DNA of 7,647 bases from an uncultured Ruminococcus sp. (GTDB lineage: Bacteria > Bacillota > Clostridia > Oscillospirales > Acutalibacteraceae): positions 1 to 7,647 of the forward strand of contig CACYDY010000108.1 of NCBI GenBank assembly GCA_902773245.1. Reading direction: 5' to 3'. Position 1 is the first letter of the stretch; each line of letters starts with the position of its first letter. Below, piece after piece: positions 5,789-7,647 of the stretch. Both the position numbers and the translations under genes were made by a program. Below the pieces are notes generated by a model. The model had not been told where the DNA came from. It did no database searches and saw nothing but the letters and a program-made list of their open reading frames with translations.

Positions 5789-7624
5789 TCACTGATCGTT
5801 TTTTTCCGAAGCGTGAAAATACTTATAAACGGCGTCTGCCGCATTTTTTGTCATGCTCGGCGCATTTTCAAGCTCTTCAAGCTCCGCCTCTCTGATGTTT
5901 TTTATCGAACCGAAATGCTTCAGCAAATTTTTGGCTCTTGTTTTGCCTATACCCTCAATTTCGGTGAGCGAGCTTTTGAAAACGGAATTGCTTCTCCTTT
6001 GATGATGATAACCTATTGCAAAACGGTGAACCTCGTCCTGTATTTGGGAAACAAGCGTGAACGTACTCCTGATCGACTTGATCTCGATCTCACCCTCTCC
6101 GTCCGTTATCGCTTTGGTTTTGTGATTGTCGTCCTTTACCATTCCGAACAGCGGAACGTCTACTCCGGCTTTCTTTAAGACAGGTCTTACTGCAGAGATC
6201 TGCCCTTTGCCGCCGTCAAGCAATATCAGATCGGGCAGTCTGCCGAATCCCTCGCCGGTATCTTTGAGCTTGTGATATTCTTCAAATCTTCGTGTCAGCA
6301 CCTCGTTCATGGAAGCGTAATCGTCCTGACCCTCAAAAGTTTTTATTTTAAATTTTCTGTATGCCGATTTGAGCGGTTTTCCGTTTTCAAAAACTATCAT
6401 TCCGGCAACATTTTCCGTTCCTGCCAAGTTTGATATGTCATAGGACTCGATATAAACGGGCACCTTTTTAAGCCCGAGAAGCTCTCCAAGCTCCTTGAGA
6501 ACGGCGTAATGTCTGCCCTGACTGTTTTTGCTCTGAGCAAGAACCTCGGCTGCGTTGTTTTTGCACATTGTCACAAGCTGAGAACGCTCGCCGCGCTGAG
6601 GTGTAAAGATCTCCACCTTTCGCCCCGCTTTTTCACAAAGCCAACGCTCCATGTCGGCTTTGTCATCTATTGACCTGTCAACGGTAACACAGGGGGGGAT
6701 TTTATCACGCATTGAATAATACTGTAAAACAAACTCTCCGAAAGCCGTGTTTTCATCTCCGAGTTCCTTTATCAAAAATGTTTCTCTGTCATACAGCATT
6801 CCGTTTGAAAATCTGAATACCTGAAAACAGCCGTCCTCTCCGTCGCCGAAAAGAGCAATAACGTCCTGCTCCTTGATTTTTGAAGCAACGACCTTTTGTC
6901 TTTCTCCCATTCGCTTGACTGCTGTTATCCTGTCACGAATCTTTGCGGCACGCTCGAACTCCAGGTTTTCCGCCGCCTGTGTCATCTCTTTTTCAAGCTC
7001 CCTAACAGACAGCGTCGAACCGTTCTTTAAAAACGCAGCGGCTTCTTTGATAGTTTCTCCGTATTCCTCCTGTGAGATCTTTCCCTGACACAGTCCGCAG
7101 CATTGCTTTATATGAAAATTTAAACAGGGACGTGTTTTTCGAAAATCGTCGGGAAATTTCTTTGAACACGTCGGCAGCTTAAATATCTTGACTGCCTGAT
7201 CGACAGCGTTTTTTACATAATAAGAGCTGGTGTATGGGCCTATGAACTCGCCGGTTGAGTCCGGCTTTTTTGCTTCCGAAATTCTCGGAAACGGTTCTTT
7301 TGAAATTTTGATATAGCTGTAGCCTTTATCATCTTTCAATAATATATTATACCTCGGTTTGTGCTGTTTAATCAAACTCGCTTCAAGAACAAGAGCTTCA
7401 AACTCGCTGTCAGTGATAATATACTCAAAGTAGTCAACGTTCTCAACCATTTTTCTGACTTTAGCACTATGATTATTCTGCGAACCGAAATACTGACTGA
7501 CACGGTTTTTTAACGCTTTGGCTTTTCCGATGTAAATAATTTCCTTTTTCGCATTATGCATTATATAAACACCGGGAAGAAGCGGAAGCTTCATTGCTTT
7601 TTCCCTGAGTTCCTTCATAGTCAT
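5789..7624 (-). CDS. uvrC: Excinuclease ABC subunit C (UvrC)
   Basis: UvrC makes the 3' and 5' incisions around DNA lesions in nucleotide excision repair with UvrA and UvrB. The 611-residue product is full length. The N-terminal GIY-YIG nuclease has GVY (18-20), YIGKAK (31-36), Arg41 and metal-binding Glu81. Four cysteines (Cys153, Cys167, Cys175, Cys179, in TCSKKF, RPCLNF and KQCCGLC) match the reported iron-sulfur cluster site of UvrC. A UVR motif for UvrB contact lies at about 207-238. The C-terminal RNase H-like nuclease has DISN (Asp396), GQDDYASM (about Asp435), LLDGGKG (Asp470) and DEVHRFA (His533). A helix-hairpin-helix pair (about 553-604) ends the protein. The ATG at 7624 is favoured over that at 7618 by GGAGGG about six bases upstream. 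No strong hairpin lies between uvrC and rsmD, so some read-through is possible. Confidence 0.98.
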   Translation of the reverse strand: MTMKELREKAMKLPLLPGVYIMHNAKKEIIYIGKAKALKNRVSQYFGSQNNHSAKVRKMVENVDYFEYIITDSEFEALVLEASLIKQHKPRYNILLKDDKGYSYIKISKEPFPRISEAKKPDSTGEFIGPYTSSYYVKNAVDQAVKIFKLPTCSKKFPDDFRKTRPCLNFHIKQCCGLCQGKISQEEYGETIKEAAAFLKNGSTLSVRELEKEMTQAAENLEFERAAKIRDRITAVKRMGERQKVVASKIKEQDVIALFGDGEDGCFQVFRFSNGMLYDRETFLIKELGDENTAFGEFVLQYYSMRDKIPPCVTVDRSIDDKADMERWLCEKAGRKVEIFTPQRGERSQLVTMCKNNAAEVLAQSKNSQGRHYAVLKELGELLGLKKVPVYIESYDISNLAGTENVAGMIVFENGKPLKSAYRKFKIKTFEGQDDYASMNEVLTRRFEEYHKLKDTGEGFGRLPDLILLDGGKGQISAVRPVLKKAGVDVPLFGMVKDDNHKTKAITDGEGEIEIKSIRSTFTLVSQIQDEVHRFAIGYHHQRRSNSVFKSSLTEIEGIGKTRAKNLLKHFGSIKNIREAELEELENAPSMTKNAADAVYKYFHASEKNDQ

Positions 7625-7630
7625 GTTTAA

Positions 7631-7638
7631 CCCTCCTT
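7631..7638 (-). promoter_or_regulatory. Ribosome binding site of uvrC
   Basis: AAGGAGGG on the - strand lies six bases before the ATG at 7624. It supports that start over the second ATG two codons later. The promoter lies outside the window. Confidence 0.8.
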
Positions 7639-7647
7639 TTTAAAAAA

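Noticed and set aside
5786..6178. Open frame of 130 codons on the + strand
   Set aside because: It is antisense to the conserved C-terminal half of uvrC and shows no family features.

Overview
The window looks like chromosomal DNA of a low-to-moderate GC Clostridia species, most likely a Ruminococcus-like member of the Oscillospiraceae. The evidence is a type I dockerin of the Ruminococcaceae kind joined to BspA-type leucine-rich repeats, strong AGGAGG-type Shine-Dalgarno sites, a perfect CIRCE heat-shock operator, and the Firmicutes order rsmD-coaD followed by a coiled-coil gene. The genus is an inference; the sequence cannot prove it.

Layout, left to right. (1) Positions 1-1046, + strand: the 3' part of a large extracellular LRR_5 protein with a C-terminal dockerin; its start lies outside the window. 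(2) A hairpin at 1064-1097 can stop transcription from both sides. (3) Positions 1109-1606, - strand: a small membrane-anchored protein with an Mrr-type PD-(D/E)xK nuclease domain. (4) Positions 1607-1986: a 380-base divergent control region holding a likely - strand promoter, a C-run cluster (G-runs on the - strand), and the htpG promoter with a perfect CIRCE operator over its start site. (5) Positions 1987-3861, + strand: htpG (bacterial Hsp90), closed by a 12-bp hairpin terminator. (6) Positions 3936-4036: a gene-free stretch with nested imperfect inverted repeats, possibly a mobile-element remnant. (7) Positions 4038-5706, - strand: a compact operon with its own promoter, rsmD-coaD-coiled-coil gene, and a terminator. 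(8) Positions 5789-7624, - strand: uvrC, complete, with its Shine-Dalgarno site just inside the window edge.

The genes are mostly housekeeping: protein folding under stress (htpG), nucleotide excision repair (uvrC), 16S rRNA methylation (rsmD) and coenzyme A synthesis (coaD). The accessory items are the dockerin-LRR surface protein and the membrane-anchored nuclease. I do not see a clearly new multi-gene system. The points most worth a second look are the CIRCE control of htpG, the membrane-tethered Mrr-like nuclease beside it, the non-enzymatic dockerin protein, and the structured intergenic element near 3934-4002.
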